The notes beneath the pieces are model-generated. The model did not search any database, was not told the origin of the DNA, and saw nothing but the letters and a program-made list of their open reading frames with translations. A program made the translations under genes and the position numbers. DNA of 64,000 nt from Gammaproteobacteria bacterium (GTDB lineage Bacteria; Pseudomonadota; Gammaproteobacteria; Pseudomonadales; Cellvibrionaceae): NCBI GenBank assembly GCA_004172865.1, contig SEBV01000006.1:124001-188000 (forward strand), read 5' to 3'. This document shows, in pieces, positions 9,900 to 19,112 of this stretch (its first letter is position 1; each line of letters opens with the position of its first letter).

Positions 9900-10626
9900 G
9901 GCTAACTCCTGCCTCAATTTGATCGCCGGTTAAACCGTAGCGACGTTGGCGTTCATGAAAAGCGGCAGCGGCACGCTTGAGTTCATCGCCATCAAAATCT
10001 GGCCACAATTTATCGCTAAAAAAGAATTCAGCGTAGGCACTTTGCCAGAGTAAAAAATTACTGATGCGAACTTCACCACCGGTACGAATTAATAAATCCA
10101 GCGGCGGCAAATCAGCCATGGATGTGTATTTATCTAATAAATCTTCATTCACATCGTCAGCGTTAATTCGGCCCGCGCTAATTTCGATTGCAACTTTTTT
10201 TGCAGCTTCAGCAATGTCCCAACGGCCACCGTAATCGGCTGCGATGACTAACGTGAATTTGCCATCTTTGGTGAACTCTTCAGCATCCACAATTGCGCGC
10301 TGAATGCCTTTGCTAAAACGTTCGCGATTGCCGATAACACGCAGGCGTACACCTTTTTTCTTGAGCGCTTTAGCTTCATTTTTAAGATACAGCTGGAACA
10401 GCGACATTAGTGCTTCAACTTCCAGCGGCGGGCGCTTCCAATTTTCGCTGCTGAAGGCAAATACGGTAAGAACTTCTATGCCAATTTCTTCGCACGCGGT
10501 CATAGCGTCGCGGATGCGCTCAACGCCCACTTTATGGCCCGCAACGCCAGCTAAGCCGCGTTTTTTAGCCCAGCGATTGTTGCCATCCATAATAATTGCG
10601 ACATGGCGAAGTTGATTGTCAGACAC
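9892..10626 (-). CDS. uppS: Undecaprenyl diphosphate synthase
   Basis: UppS (IspU) extends farnesyl diphosphate with eight isopentenyl units to undecaprenyl diphosphate, the lipid carrier for peptidoglycan and O-antigen. The IIMDGNNRWAKKRG motif holds the catalytic Asp14. RTGGEVRISNFLLWQSAYAE is the second family signature. The start codon is GTG, with GAGGA 6-7 bases before it. A short inverted repeat (GCGACA, 10645-10650, with TGTCGC, 10660-10665) lies in the 5' leader. A strong terminator separates it from frr, so uppS probably begins its own transcript with cdsA, dxr and rseP. Confidence 0.96.
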   Translation of the reverse strand: MSDNQLRHVAIIMDGNNRWAKKRGLAGVAGHKVGVERIRDAMTACEEIGIEVLTVFAFSSENWKRPPLEVEALMSLFQLYLKNEAKALKKKGVRLRVIGNRERFSKGIQRAIVDAEEFTKDGKFTLVIAADYGGRWDIAEAAKKVAIEISAGRINADDVNEDLLDKYTSMADLPPLDLLIRTGGEVRISNFLLWQSAYAEFFFSDKLWPDFDGDELKRAAAAFHERQRRYGLTGDQIEAGVSHA

Positions 10627-10752
10627 GAATATTCCTCAGGGCTCGCGACACAGAATCCTTGTCGCTCGATTTCATTTTTAAATTTTTCTGCGAGTGCTTT
10701 TAAAAAATTAATTTGTTAAATAATAATTTTCAAAACTAAATTTATAAGTACT

Positions 10753-10797
10753 AAAAACAAAACTGGCTCGCGCATAAATACGCGAGCCAGTATTTTT
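10753..10797 (-). terminator. Rho-independent terminator after frr
   Basis: A perfect 10-bp stem, CTGGCTCGCG (10763-10772) with CGCGAGCCAG (10781-10790), has an 8-base loop. On the minus strand it is followed by a T-rich run (TTTTGTTTTT). It begins about 14 bases after the frr stop codon. A T-run also follows on the plus side, so it could act in both directions. Confidence 0.88.
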
Positions 10798-10803
10798 GCG
10801 CGA

Positions 10804-11361
10804 TTAAACGGCCATTAAATCAACTTCTTTTGCTGCTAAAGCTTTATCAACTTCTGCAATATATTTATCAGTAATTTTTTGGATTTCATCTTGCGCGCGA
10901 CGTTCATCGTCTTCACTGATGGATTTATCTTTTACCAAGGCTTTTACATCGCCCAATACATCGCGACGCACATTGCGTACTGATACGCGGCCATTTTCTG
11001 CTTCAGCGCGCGCTTGCTTGATAAAGTTTTTACGCGTTTCTTCAGTCAACATTGGCAAGGGCAAACGAATCAAACCGTTGTTGGTTGATGGATTCAAACC
11101 AAGGTTAGATTTCAAAATTGCCTTTTCAATTTCCGGCACGAGATTTCTTTCCCATGGACTTACCGACAGCGTACGCGCATCTTCCACGTTTATATTCGCA
11201 AGCTGACTTAGCGGAGTATCTGCACCGTAATAATTAACAGTAATACCATCCAAAATGCTGGGGTGCGCACGGCCGGTGCGAATTTTATTGAAGTGATTAC
11301 CTAAAGCTTCAACCGCTTTGCCCATGCGCCCTTCGGCATCTTTTTTAATATCATTAATCAT
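10804..11361 (-). CDS. frr: Ribosome recycling factor
   Basis: RRF splits the post-termination ribosome together with EF-G. The 185-residue protein has the standard length. The [15 protein letters not shown] segment and the C-terminal three-helix-bundle sequence (from [19 protein letters not shown] on) are typical of the family. Its start overlaps the end of pyrH by 8 bases, indicating coupled translation, and a terminator follows the stop codon. Order pyrH-frr is conserved across bacteria. Confidence 0.97.
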   Translation of the reverse strand: MINDIKKDAEGRMGKAVEALGNHFNKIRTGRAHPSILDGITVNYYGADTPLSQLANINVEDARTLSVSPWERNLVPEIEKAILKSNLGLNPSTNNGLIRLPLPMLTEETRKNFIKQARAEAENGRVSVRNVRRDVLGDVKALVKDKSISEDDERRAQDEIQKITDKYIAEVDKALAAKEVDLMAV

Positions 11362-12094
11362 TTACTTTTTCCTCTTCGATCAAGGTGCCTTCGTTGCTAC
11401 CTACAACAATATTTAGCAAGGCGCCGGTTTTATTCATACGGAACACACGCACAGGCATATCGTGTTCGCGGCACAAACAGATAGCCGTCAAATCCATTAC
11501 ACCTAATTTTTTATTGATCACTTCATCGTAAGACAAACGATCGTATTTGGTTGCGGTTGGGTCTTTTTTCGGGTCGGCAGTATATACGCCGTCCACTTTA
11601 GTCGCTTTTAAAACGATATCCGCATCGACTTCAATACCGCGCAAACAGGCTGCCGAATCGGTAGTGAAAAATGGATTACCGGTGCCCGCAGCGAAAATAA
11701 CCACTTCGCCCATGCCCAAAAAGCGCACAGCACGACGGCGATCATAATGTTCAACCACGCCGCTCATAGGAATGGCGGACATAACGCGGCAAGAAATGTT
11801 GGAGCGCTCAAGTGCGTCGCGCATTGCCAAGGCATTCATTACTGTTGCCAGCATACCCATGTGGTCGCCAGTTACGCGATCCAGACCTGCTGCACTCAAG
11901 GCTGCGCCGCGGAACAAGTTACCGCCGCCAATCACCAAGCCTACTTGTACGCCTATACCCACTAATTGACCAATTTCCAACGCCATTTTATCGAGTACTT
12001 TTGGGTCGATACCGAAGCCCTCGGTCCCCATTAACTCTTCGCCACTCAATTTCAATAAGATGCGCTTGTACTTTTTATCCCTTGGGTTAGACAT
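11354..12094 (-). CDS. pyrH: Uridylate kinase
   Basis: PyrH phosphorylates UMP to UDP for nucleotide and cell-wall precursor synthesis; it is a cytosolic hexamer regulated by GTP and UTP. The 246-residue protein has the amino-acid-kinase fold signatures: KLSGEELMG near the N-terminus, the GGGNLFRG phosphate loop and a [13 protein letters not shown] segment. A GGAGAG Shine-Dalgarno precedes the ATG. A 14-base perfect palindrome GAGTTAGCTAACTC (12115-12128) lies just upstream. The gene is normally next to tsf, but here a cellulase gene lies between them, so pyrH must have its own promoter. Confidence 0.97.
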   Translation of the reverse strand: MSNPRDKKYKRILLKLSGEELMGTEGFGIDPKVLDKMALEIGQLVGIGVQVGLVIGGGNLFRGAALSAAGLDRVTGDHMGMLATVMNALAMRDALERSNISCRVMSAIPMSGVVEHYDRRRAVRFLGMGEVVIFAAGTGNPFFTTDSAACLRGIEVDADIVLKATKVDGVYTADPKKDPTATKYDRLSYDEVINKKLGVMDLTAICLCREHDMPVRVFRMNKTGALLNIVVGSNEGTLIEEEKVND

Positions 12095-12732
12095 AAATGC
12101 TCTCCAAAAACAATGAGTTAGCTAACTCCCCCAGCCAGGGAGCCAGAGTTCAAAAAAATCGGCGCAGTTTACCAGAAAAATCCCTGCTTGGTTGTGCAGC
12201 TTCTGTAGGAAGCGCACAAATGTGCAATGAAATTTTTGGTAACACTGAACGAAGAATAAAGTGATGTTTGTTACGTTTACGCGCAAATCTGTAAATTTCT
12301 TTTGCCAATAACGACAGCCTGGAGTAAGTTTCCTCTCCGAGAGATTGGTCAAAATAACTACAAATTCCAAGACTGTTTACCTTTTTTGCCCCGAGTAGAT
12401 ATCAACGATAAATATCAGGGGTAAATATCAACTGTGGACGCTACATGCTTCGGCGCGCGGCAACCCACCCGGCTTTACCAGTACAACCTTATGAAATCGG
12501 AGCGCCGAGGTACGCCTTTGCACCGATTTTAGTATGCGTTTGATTTACCTAATCGTGCTCCTTGCAAGTGCCACCAAGCCAGACTCAATTCAGCGTCGGC
12601 TTGCCTATGCATTCGCAAAAATTATTCCAACAGCCAAGGCACTCCAGATGTCACCCGTTGGAAAGCACGTTTGTTCGCAAACTGTCGGTGCAATGTGTAT
12701 CGATGAGTAAAACCAATAATGAGGAATACAAC
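12095..12732. other. Divergent intergenic region between pyrH and the GH9 gene
   Basis: This stretch of about 640 bases should hold the pyrH promoter (minus strand) and the cellulase promoter (plus strand). A weak minus-strand candidate is an extended -10 TGGTAAACT near 12163-12171, without a clear -35. Three ATATCA repeats at about 12-13 base spacing lie at 12399-12432. An 82-codon minus-strand reading (12122-12370) shows no family features and no Shine-Dalgarno of note and is not called. Confidence 0.5.
12192..12219. repeat. Strong inverted repeat upstream of pyrH
   Basis: TTGTGC (12192-12197), an unpaired A, then GCTTC (12199-12203), pairs with GAAGC (12209-12213) and GCACAA (12214-12219) around a TGTAG loop. 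That is an 11-bp stem with one bulge. No T-run follows on either strand, so it is not a classical terminator. It could be an operator or an RNA hairpin in the pyrH upstream region. Confidence 0.55.
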
Positions 12733-15546
12733 GTGAAACCCTTAAGATCAATACTCGGATTCTCCCTACGCGCCTGTGCAGGGCTGGCATTAGCAGGCGC
12801 ATCAGGTGCCTACGCACAAACCTTTAACTATGGCGAAGCACTGCAAAAATCGATTTATTTTTACGAAGCTCAACAAGCCGGGCCAAAGCCGAGCACCAAC
12901 CGCGTGCCCTGGCGCGCTGATTCAGTGCCAACCGATGGCAATGATGTGGGTGTGGATTTGCGCGGCGGCTGGTTCGACGCGGGCGACCATGTGAAATTTG
13001 GCTTCCCCATGGCCGGTTCTGCCACCATGCTGGCGTGGGGCGTGGTGGATTATCGCTCTGCTTACGTTAATTCAAACCAATTAACTTACGCACTCAACAA
13101 CCTGCGCTTTGTGAATGATTATTTCATCAAAGCGCATTCGGCACCCAATGAGCTTTACGGCCAGGTGGGCGTGGGCGCCGAAGATCATACTTTTTGGGGT
13201 CCGGCTGAAGTCCTGCACTATAAAATTCCGAATTCGCGAGTATCTGCAAAAATCAGTTTGACTTGCCCCGGCGTTGATTTGGCAGCGGAAACGGCGGCAG
13301 CTATGGCGTCATCTTCGATTGCGTTTAAGCCGACCGACAGCGCTTATGCAGCAACGTTGTTAACGCACGCCAAGCAGTTATTCAGTTTCGCTGAAGCTAC
13401 CAAAGGCACTAATGGTGTTGAAAACAGCTACTCAAACTGTATCAAGGATTCCTCAGCGTTTTATAACTCCAATTACGGCGTTTATTGGGATGAATTGGCG
13501 TGGGGCGCTCTCTGGTTATGGCGCGCCACGGGTGACGACACCTACCTAACCAAAGCTAAAGGCTATTACGACAAAATGGGCACCGAGAGCCAAAGCACCA
13601 CGCCAATCTACAAATGGGCACAGAGCTGGAACGATAAGGCTTATGGCGTCTATGCGTTATTCGCTGGTTTGGTGGGCGATGCTCGCTATCACGCTGACAT
13701 CCAACGCCACCTCGATTACTGGAGTGTCGGCGCAGGCAAACGCACACCAGGCGGGATTATCGTAGTGGACGCTTCGGGCTGGGGCGTTAACCGTTACGCC
13801 GCCAACACTGCGCTACTCGCACTTTTCTACGCCGATAAGCTCGGCACCACCAATCCGCTTTACGCCCGTTACCACAACTTCGGCAAAAAGCAGATCGACT
13901 ATATTTTGGGTGATAACCCAGCCAACCGCAGCTTTATGGTCGGCTTCGGCAAAGACTTCCCTATCAATGTCCATCACCGCACGTCTCATGGCTCATGGGC
14001 CGATGATATGAAAACTCCCGCACAACAACGCCACGTACTTTACGGCGCGGTAGTCGGCGGACCAGCGGGCGATACGGACTACGTTGAAGATCGCGGTAAC
14101 TATGTGTTAAACGAAGTGGCGACCGACTACAACGCTGGCTTTACCAGCGCGGCGGCGATTTTGTTTGATCACTATGGCGGCCCTGCTCTGCCCGATTCGC
14201 AATTTCCACCGGCTGAATCACCCAAGCCCGACGAATATTTGGTTGGCGCAAAAGTAAATTCTTCTGGCCCACGCCATATTGAAATCAAAGCGGTCATTCA
14301 AAACCATTCGACTACGCCCGCCAAAGGCCGTCAGGATTTGTATATTCGCTACTTTTACGATTTAAGCGAAGCATTTGCAGCGGGATACAACTTGAGCGAC
14401 TTGAGTGTGACGTCCGGCTATTCCCAAGCCTCAAATATTTCAAACCTCAAGCAGTGGTTCGGCAATGTTTATTACGTGGAAATCAGCTTTGCGAAGGATG
14501 TTATTTTCCCAGGTGGTCAATCCGAACATCGCCGCGAAGTACAATTCCGCGTTTCCCTACCTACGACCTCAACTCTGGCTGAATGGGATAACACCAACGA
14601 TCCGTCTTACGATCCAGCGTTTGCGACAACCACCGAAAATTACGGTTTAACCACCAATAAGATTGCGATCTACGGCAGCGAAGGCCTAATCTCCGGTATA
14701 GAACCACCGCGTACCGTGACTTCATCTTCTGCGTCCAGCAGCAAATCGTCGGTAGCGTCGAGCAGCAAATCTTCAGTGGCTTCCAGCAGTATTGTTGCAT
14801 CCAGCTCGTCGATTAGAAGCAGCTCTTCCAATTCGAGCATAGTGTTCTCCAGCAGCGCTTCCAGTAAATCGTCGGTTGCATCGAGCAAATCAAGCAGTTC
14901 AAGCTCGTCGTCCGTAATTTCCGGCCAGCAATGTAACTGGTACGGAACGCTCTACCCATTGTGCGCAACTACTACCAGTGGCTGGGGTTATGAAAACGGC
15001 AAGAGTTGTATCGCCGCAAGCACTTGCGCCGCCCAGCCTGCACCTTACGGTATTGTGGGCAGCTCAAGCAGTGTTGCAGTAAGTTCTGTGGCGTCATCAT
15101 CGCTCTCAACCGCAAGATCAAGCAGCTCGGTTGTATCGTCTGCAAGCTCAGTTAGATCCAGCAGCTCCGTGGTTTCATCTGCAAGCTCAAGCGCGAGATC
15201 AAGTTCGGTTGCATCCAGCACTTCAAGCAGTGCTGCAACGGCGAGCAAGTGCCAGTACATCCTGAGCAATGAATGGAATGCCGGCTTCACCGCTACCATT
15301 CGTGTGACCAACAATGGCACTACGGCGATCAACGGCTGGACACTCGGTTGGAGTTATTCCGATGGCTCGAAAGTAACAAGCTCATGGAACGCGACAGTTA
15401 CTGGATCAAACCCTTATAGCGCCACCAACATCAGCTGGAACGGCACCATTCAACCAGGCCAATCCGCTGAATTCGGTGTGCAAGGCACCAAAGGAAATAG
15501 CGCAAGCGCGCAAATACCGGCGATTACTGGTAGCGCTTGTAATTAA
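12733..15546 (+). CDS. Secreted modular GH9 endoglucanase (GH9-CBM3c-like-CBM10-CBM2)
   Basis: This exported cellulase hydrolyses beta-1,4-glucan. The start is the GTG at 12733, with GAGGA 7 bases before it, giving a clean signal peptide (1-28, ending AYA) and 937 residues; ATGs further upstream have no such context. The GH9 catalytic domain (about 31-480) shows the DAGDH motif (Asp82, Asp85), the HHRTSHGSW motif (about 414-422) and the catalytic Glu461. A CBM3c-like module (about 500-659) follows, as in processive theme-B GH9 enzymes. Then come a poly-Ser linker (662-731), a Cys-rich CBM10 (732-775), a second Ser linker and a C-terminal CBM2 (839-937). The build recalls CelA/Cel9B of Cellvibrio japonicus. 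It is oriented against the flanking tsf and pyrH. Confidence 0.95.
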   Translation: MKPLRSILGFSLRACAGLALAGASGAYAQTFNYGEALQKSIYFYEAQQAGPKPSTNRVPWRADSVPTDGNDVGVDLRGGWFDAGDHVKFGFPMAGSATMLAWGVVDYRSAYVNSNQLTYALNNLRFVNDYFIKAHSAPNELYGQVGVGAEDHTFWGPAEVLHYKIPNSRVSAKISLTCPGVDLAAETAAAMASSSIAFKPTDSAYAATLLTHAKQLFSFAEATKGTNGVENSYSNCIKDSSAFYNSNYGVYWDELAWGALWLWRATGDDTYLTKAKGYYDKMGTESQSTTPIYKWAQSWNDKAYGVYALFAGLVGDARYHADIQRHLDYWSVGAGKRTPGGIIVVDASGWGVNRYAANTALLALFYADKLGTTNPLYARYHNFGKKQIDYILGDNPANRSFMVGFGKDFPINVHHRTSHGSWADDMKTPAQQRHVLYGAVVGGPAGDTDYVEDRGNYVLNEVATDYNAGFTSAAAILFDHYGGPALPDSQFPPAESPKPDEYLVGAKVNSSGPRHIEIKAVIQNHSTTPAKGRQDLYIRYFYDLSEAFAAGYNLSDLSVTSGYSQASNISNLKQWFGNVYYVEISFAKDVIFPGGQSEHRREVQFRVSLPTTSTLAEWDNTNDPSYDPAFATTTENYGLTTNKIAIYGSEGLISGIEPPRTVTSSSASSSKSSVASSSKSSVASSSIVASSSSIRSSSSNSSIVFSSSASSKSSVASSKSSSSSSSSVISGQQCNWYGTLYPLCATTTSGWGYENGKSCIAASTCAAQPAPYGIVGSSSSVAVSSVASSSLSTARSSSSVVSSASSVRSSSSVVSSASSSARSSSVASSTSSSAATASKCQYILSNEWNAGFTATIRVTNNGTTAINGWTLGWSYSDGSKVTSSWNATVTGSNPYSATNISWNGTIQPGQSAEFGVQGTKGNSASAQIPAITGSACN

Positions 15547-15640
15547 GCAAGCGAGTTAACGGAGCGTTAATTGGAGACCATCACGCCAACAGGGACGAGA
15601 GCGTGATACTTCAGAACTATATTATCTTTAGAAAATCCAT

Positions 15641-15677
15641 AAAAAAACCCTGGATAGTTTTGCTATCCAGGGTTTTT
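15641..15677. terminator. Bidirectional terminator between GH9 gene and tsf
   Basis: CCCTGGATAG (15648-15657) pairs perfectly with CTATCCAGGG (15663-15672) around TTTTG. An A-run lies on one side and a T-run on the other, so it reads as a rho-independent terminator in both directions. It serves the convergent GH9 gene and tsf. Confidence 0.92.
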
Positions 15678-15696
15678 CGTTACTACTTAAGATTAA

Positions 15697-16566
15697 TTAC
15701 GCCTTGGTAGCAGCAACTTGAGCAGCAACTTCAGCAGCGAAATCTACTACTGCTACTTCGATGCCTTCACCTACTTCTAAACGTACAAAGTTCTTAACAG
15801 TTGCGCCGCCAGTCTTAGCGAATTGTGCAACAGTCAGCTCTGGATTTTTAACGAATGGTTGATCAACCAGACTGCTTTCTTTCAAGAACTTGTTGATACG
15901 GCCAACAATCATTTTCTCAACGATTTCAGATGGCTTACCAGCCATGTCTGGTTGAGCACGAATGATTTCTTTTTCTTTCTCAACAACTTCTGGAGACATT
16001 TGGTCAGAGCTAACAACTACTGGATTAACAGCTGCTACGTGCATAGCGATGTCTTTACCAATTTCGTCGTTGCCGCCTTCCAATTGAACCAATACCGCGA
16101 TGCGGCTGTTCAAGTGCAAGTAACCACTTACTACGCCGCCTTCAACGAGGCTGACACGGCGAACGCCAATGTTTTCACCAATTTTTTGAACCAACGCCTG
16201 ACGCGCTGCTTCCAAATCGCCTTCAGTCAACAGTGCAACGTCAGTTTGTTTGGTTGTGAAGGCTTTATCCAATACGCTGGCTACGAACGCCAGGAAGTTT
16301 GGCTCGCGTGCAGCGAAGTCAGTTTCAGAGTTAACTTCTACAGCAACTGCGTAGCTGTTGTCTGGAGCAACTTTAACCGCTACAACGCCGTCAGCAGCAG
16401 TGCGGTCAGCTTTCTTGGCTGCTTTCAAGCCAGATACTTTACGCAGGTTTTCAATGGCCAACTCGATGTCGCCATCAGCTTCATTCAATGCCTTTTTACA
16501 TTCCATCATGCCCAACGCAGTACGGTCACGCAGTTCTTTAACTAGTGCAGGAGTAACAGCTGCCAT
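15697..16566 (-). CDS. tsf: Translation elongation factor Ts
   Basis: EF-Ts is the guanine nucleotide exchange factor that recharges EF-Tu. The 289 residues include the N-terminal UBA-like domain with [21 protein letters not shown] and the core motif [12 protein letters not shown]. The length is typical of gammaproteobacteria. It is preceded by rpsB, with an attenuator-like terminator between them, and followed by a strong bidirectional terminator. The usual downstream neighbour pyrH has been displaced by the GH9 gene. Confidence 0.97.
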   Translation of the reverse strand: MAAVTPALVKELRDRTALGMMECKKALNEADGDIELAIENLRKVSGLKAAKKADRTAADGVVAVKVAPDNSYAVAVEVNSETDFAAREPNFLAFVASVLDKAFTTKQTDVALLTEGDLEAARQALVQKIGENIGVRRVSLVEGGVVSGYLHLNSRIAVLVQLEGGNDEIGKDIAMHVAAVNPVVVSSDQMSPEVVEKEKEIIRAQPDMAGKPSEIVEKMIVGRINKFLKESSLVDQPFVKNPELTVAQFAKTGGATVKNFVRLEVGEGIEVAVVDFAAEVAAQVAATKA

Positions 16567-16619
16567 GATTATTTCCTCTTTAAAGTTTGCTTTTCATTAA
16601 AAGCATTTGGCTGTGATAC

Positions 16620-16680
16620 AAAAAGGGGGCTAAGCCCCCTTCTCACGTTTAGCTAGCCCGCTGACTTCAGTCGGCGGGCT
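16620..16680 (-). terminator. Terminator/attenuator hairpins between rpsB and tsf
   Basis: Reading the minus strand, a first hairpin pairs AGCCCGC with GCGGGCT (16655-16661 with 16674-16680). It is followed by GGGGGC-TTA-GCCCCC (16625-16639) and a run of five T (16620-16624). The second hairpin is a textbook terminator. Since it lies between rpsB and tsf it probably lets S2 be made in excess over EF-Ts by partial termination, as known for this operon in E. coli. Confidence 0.85.
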
Positions 16681-16702
16681 TTAAAGCTAGAAGCGGCTGA
16701 AA

Positions 16703-17440
16703 TTATTCAGCAGCGCCTTCAGCAGCAACGTATTCGTCTTTGTTTGGTACCGCAGATACTGATTTAGAACCATCCAAGCATGCGTCTGCGATTGCAGCAG
16801 CGTAGAGCTTGATAGCGCGAATCGCATCGTCGTTACCTGGAATTACATAATCAACGCCGTCTGGATTGCTGTTGGTATCAACAACACCGATAACAGGGAT
16901 GCCTAACTTGTTAGCTTCTTGAATTGCAATACGCTCATGGTCAACGTCGATGATGAACAAAGCATCTGGCAAACCATTGATGTTCTTAATACCACCAATT
17001 GAACGCTCAAGCTTTTCCATGTCGCGAGTGCGCATTAAAGCTTCTTTTTTGGTCAATTTAGTGAAAGTACCGTCCTGGCTTTGAGTAGTCAGGTCAGACA
17101 AACGACGGATTGAAGCGCGAATGGTTTTGTAGTTGGTCAACATACCACCTAACCAACGGTGACTTACAAATGGTTGGCCAGCGCGTTCAGCTTGTTCTTT
17201 GATGGTCTTTTGCGCAGCGCGCTTGGTACCAACAAACAGAATTTTTTTCTTTTGAGACGCCATTTGTTGAACTAAAGCCAAAGCTTCGTTGAACGCAGGT
17301 ACTGTGTGCTCAAGGTTAATAATATGAATCTTGTTACGCGCGCCGAAGATGTACTTGCTCATCTTTGGGTTCCAGTAACGAGTTTGGTGACCGAAGTGGA
17401 CACCGGCGGACAACATGTCGCGCATGCTTACTTGTGGCAT
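16703..17440 (-). CDS. rpsB: 30S ribosomal protein S2
   Basis: S2 binds late to the head of the 30S subunit. The 245 residues begin with [24 protein letters not shown], the S2 signature (shown here in part: [16 protein letters not shown]). The [13 protein letters not shown] and [18 protein letters not shown] segments follow. The gene has its own strong promoter about 180 bases upstream. A leader of about 170 bases is expected, a region known in E. coli to mediate autoregulation by S2. Confidence 0.97.
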   Translation of the reverse strand: MPQVSMRDMLSAGVHFGHQTRYWNPKMSKYIFGARNKIHIINLEHTVPAFNEALALVQQMASQKKKILFVGTKRAAQKTIKEQAERAGQPFVSHRWLGGMLTNYKTIRASIRRLSDLTTQSQDGTFTKLTKKEALMRTRDMEKLERSIGGIKNINGLPDALFIIDVDHERIAIQEANKLGIPVIGVVDTNSNPDGVDYVIPGNDDAIRAIKLYAAAIADACLDGSKSVSAVPNKDEYVAAEGAAE

Positions 17441-17610
17441 TTTAGTATTCCTAAATGTATTGGGTTAGGCCTCCACATACCCCGCTAATCAACCATTCAG
17501 CTTGCGCTTTCAGGCACCCAGATGTTGCGTGACGGTACATGTGTGACGTTAAAGTTAATCTCTATAAGTGACAGCGCTTGGATAAAAAGCAGGCGTATGC
17601 CAAAAATGAG
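17441..17610 (-). promoter_or_regulatory. Long rpsB 5' leader (probable S2 autoregulatory region)
   Basis: About 170 bases lie between the predicted transcription start and the rpsB ATG. This is longer than a simple ribosome-binding leader needs. Autoregulation of rpsB-tsf through the mRNA leader is established for E. coli. The specific fold was not worked out here, so the regulatory role is inferred from position. Confidence 0.45.
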
Positions 17611-17616
17611 GCGCGC

Positions 17617-17644
17617 TTTATACCATAAAACGGCAGGCTGTAAA
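17617..17644 (-). promoter_or_regulatory. Sigma-70 promoter of rpsB
   Basis: On the minus strand, TTTACA (17639-17644) and TATAAA (17617-17622) are separated by 16 bases. A GC-rich discriminator (GCGCGCC) follows the -10 box. Near-consensus boxes with a GC-rich discriminator are typical of stringently controlled ribosomal promoters. Confidence 0.82.
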
Positions 17645-17710
17645 ACCTTTACGGGCAATTAAAGCTAAAAATGGCGAGGAAAGTTGAAAGGACAGAATTG
17701 AAGGACGAAT

Positions 17711-17740
17711 CCCGCCAACACAACGGTATTGGCGGGTTTT
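17711..17740. terminator. Hairpin downstream of msrA
   Basis: CCCGCCAA (17711-17718) pairs with TTGGCGGG (17729-17736) around a 10-base loop. It lies just after the msrA stop. The T-run (17737-17740) is on the plus side, where no gene ends, so for the minus-strand msrA message it is a stable 3' hairpin without a classical T-tract. Confidence 0.5.
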
Positions 17741-17748
17741 AACAGACA

Positions 17749-18462
17749 CTATTTGGCAACGACCTTGTCGGTCACCTTCACGGGCATACCTTGGTAGATC
17801 TCAGGAAAAATGCGCTTCAGATTGTCGATTTTGGGCAAGTCGTTGTACACGATGTAAGGATATCTCGGGTTGTGGATCAAAAAATCCTGATGGTAATCCT
17901 CAGCCTTATAAAACCCTTTAAGCGGATCAAGTTTAGTGACTATCGCCTTGGGAAACGCAGAAGCTTTGTTTAATTGATCGATATAAGTTTGCGCGACGGC
18001 TTTCTGCGCATCGTCGCTGTAGAAAATTGCTGAGCGATATTGCGTGCCGCTATCTGGCCCTTGACGATTCAATTGGGTTGGATCATGTGCAACCGAAAAG
18101 AAAATATGCAGCAATTCACCGTAGGAAACTTCAGCAGGATCAAAAGTAATTTCTACAGATTCCGCATGGCCCGTTTTACCAGAACCAACCAATTCATATT
18201 TCGCGGTATTTTTTTCACCGCCGGCATAACCTGAATAGACTTTTTTAACACCGCGCACGTGTTCAAAAACGCCTTGTACACCCCAGAAACATCCACCGGC
18301 TAAGACTGCCGTTTGCAAACTGCTGGCTGCTTTTGGCTGCTCAAAAGATGGAGCAGGAATTACGGTAGGCGCTTCGGCGGCTTGCGCGCTGACTTGCCAA
18401 AAACCACCCAACACCGCAAAAGATAAAGCTCGAATTGCTGTTGGCGATTTAGAAAAAAACAT
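17749..18462 (-). CDS. msrA: Exported peptide methionine-(S)-S-oxide reductase
   Basis: MsrA reduces the S-epimer of methionine sulfoxide in proteins. The GGCFWGVQGVFEHVRGV segment carries the catalytic Cys, and EDYHQDFL is conserved. Unlike cytosolic MsrA, this one has an N-terminal signal peptide (about residues 1-28, ending AQAAEA), so it should act in the periplasm. The ATG at 18462 is preceded by GGAG at 6 bases; a TTG four codons upstream is less likely. It is the last gene of a dipZ-msrB-msrA set, in which DipZ would supply periplasmic reductant. Product length is 237 residues. Confidence 0.94.
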   Translation of the reverse strand: MFFSKSPTAIRALSFAVLGGFWQVSAQAAEAPTVIPAPSFEQPKAASSLQTAVLAGGCFWGVQGVFEHVRGVKKVYSGYAGGEKNTAKYELVGSGKTGHAESVEITFDPAEVSYGELLHIFFSVAHDPTQLNRQGPDSGTQYRSAIFYSDDAQKAVAQTYIDQLNKASAFPKAIVTKLDPLKGFYKAEDYHQDFLIHNPRYPYIVYNDLPKIDNLKRIFPEIYQGMPVKVTDKVVAK

Positions 18463-18490
18463 AACGTGCTCCAATCAATAAAAAATAAAT

Positions 18491-19087
18491 TTAAGCTCTG
18501 GCAATAAAATTTAACGACACCGAATTCATGCAATAACGCAAACCGGTTGGCGCGGGGCCATCATCAAATACGTGACCCAAATGTGCATCGCAACGGCGAC
18601 ATGAAATCGCTTCGCGCAACATTCCCAAACTTCGGTCAGACGTTTTTATCACATTCGCCGCTGAAATTGGTTTCCAGAAACTGGGCCAGCCAGTGCCGGA
18701 TTCAAATTTTGTTTTTGAATCAAACAAAGCTGTGTCGCAGCAAATGCAGCGATAAATTCCATCGTCGTGATTGCGCGCATATTTACCGGAACCAGGTGCT
18801 TCAGTGCCTTCTTCACGAGTAACTTTGAAAGCTAAAGGCGATAATTGCGCGTGCCATTCCTGTTCCGTTTTTACCAGTTTGGCGACGCGTACTGTGCCCT
18901 GACTTTTTCCATCTGCCGCAAAATTTTCGATAGTGACCTCAGCACCAATTTTTGGACCAGATAAATTCGCAGCAAGCGTGCGCCCACTGAAAGCTCCAGC
19001 TGCAATTACAGCAATGCTTTGCCATAAAAAACCACGGCGAGATGTTGTTAAATCCGGCATTGAAAAACGATCGGTAGACTGTTTCAT
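18491..19087 (-). CDS. msrB: Tat-exported peptide methionine-(R)-S-oxide reductase
   Basis: MsrB reduces the R-epimer of methionine sulfoxide. Two Cys pairs that bind structural zinc (in YRCICC and SCRRC), the GTGWPSFWKPI motif and the catalytic Cys in LRYCMNSVSL are all present. The N-terminus carries a twin-arginine signal (SRRGFLW), indicating folded export to the periplasm. The ATG at 19087 gives 198 residues; a longer reading overlaps dipZ. It lies 25 bases after dipZ and 28 before msrA, so the three genes are probably one operon for periplasmic methionine repair. Confidence 0.93.
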   Translation of the reverse strand: MKQSTDRFSMPDLTTSRRGFLWQSIAVIAAGAFSGRTLAANLSGPKIGAEVTIENFAADGKSQGTVRVAKLVKTEQEWHAQLSPLAFKVTREEGTEAPGSGKYARNHDDGIYRCICCDTALFDSKTKFESGTGWPSFWKPISAANVIKTSDRSLGMLREAISCRRCDAHLGHVFDDGPAPTGLRYCMNSVSLNFIARA

Positions 19088-19112
19088 AATTAACTTCTCT
19101 CTATAGACCCGC

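Noticed and set aside
12122-12370. 82-codon minus-strand ORF between pyrH and the cellulase gene
   Set aside because: No ribosome site, no recognisable family, and composition typical of a chance reading in a regulatory region.
12451-12529. Known riboswitch class (c-di-GMP-I or SAM-type) in the cellulase leader
   Set aside because: A GGCAACC string drew attention, but the conserved core elements of those classes are not present in order.
12562-12732. N-terminal extension of the cellulase from an upstream ATG
   Set aside because: The added 57 residues would precede the signal peptide and bury it; the GTG at 12733 has a strong Shine-Dalgarno at the right distance.
14720-15238. Serine-codon repeats in the cellulase linkers taken as a microsatellite or CRISPR
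   Set aside because: Repeats are irregular, use several serine codons and stay in frame; they encode the poly-Ser linkers between binding modules.
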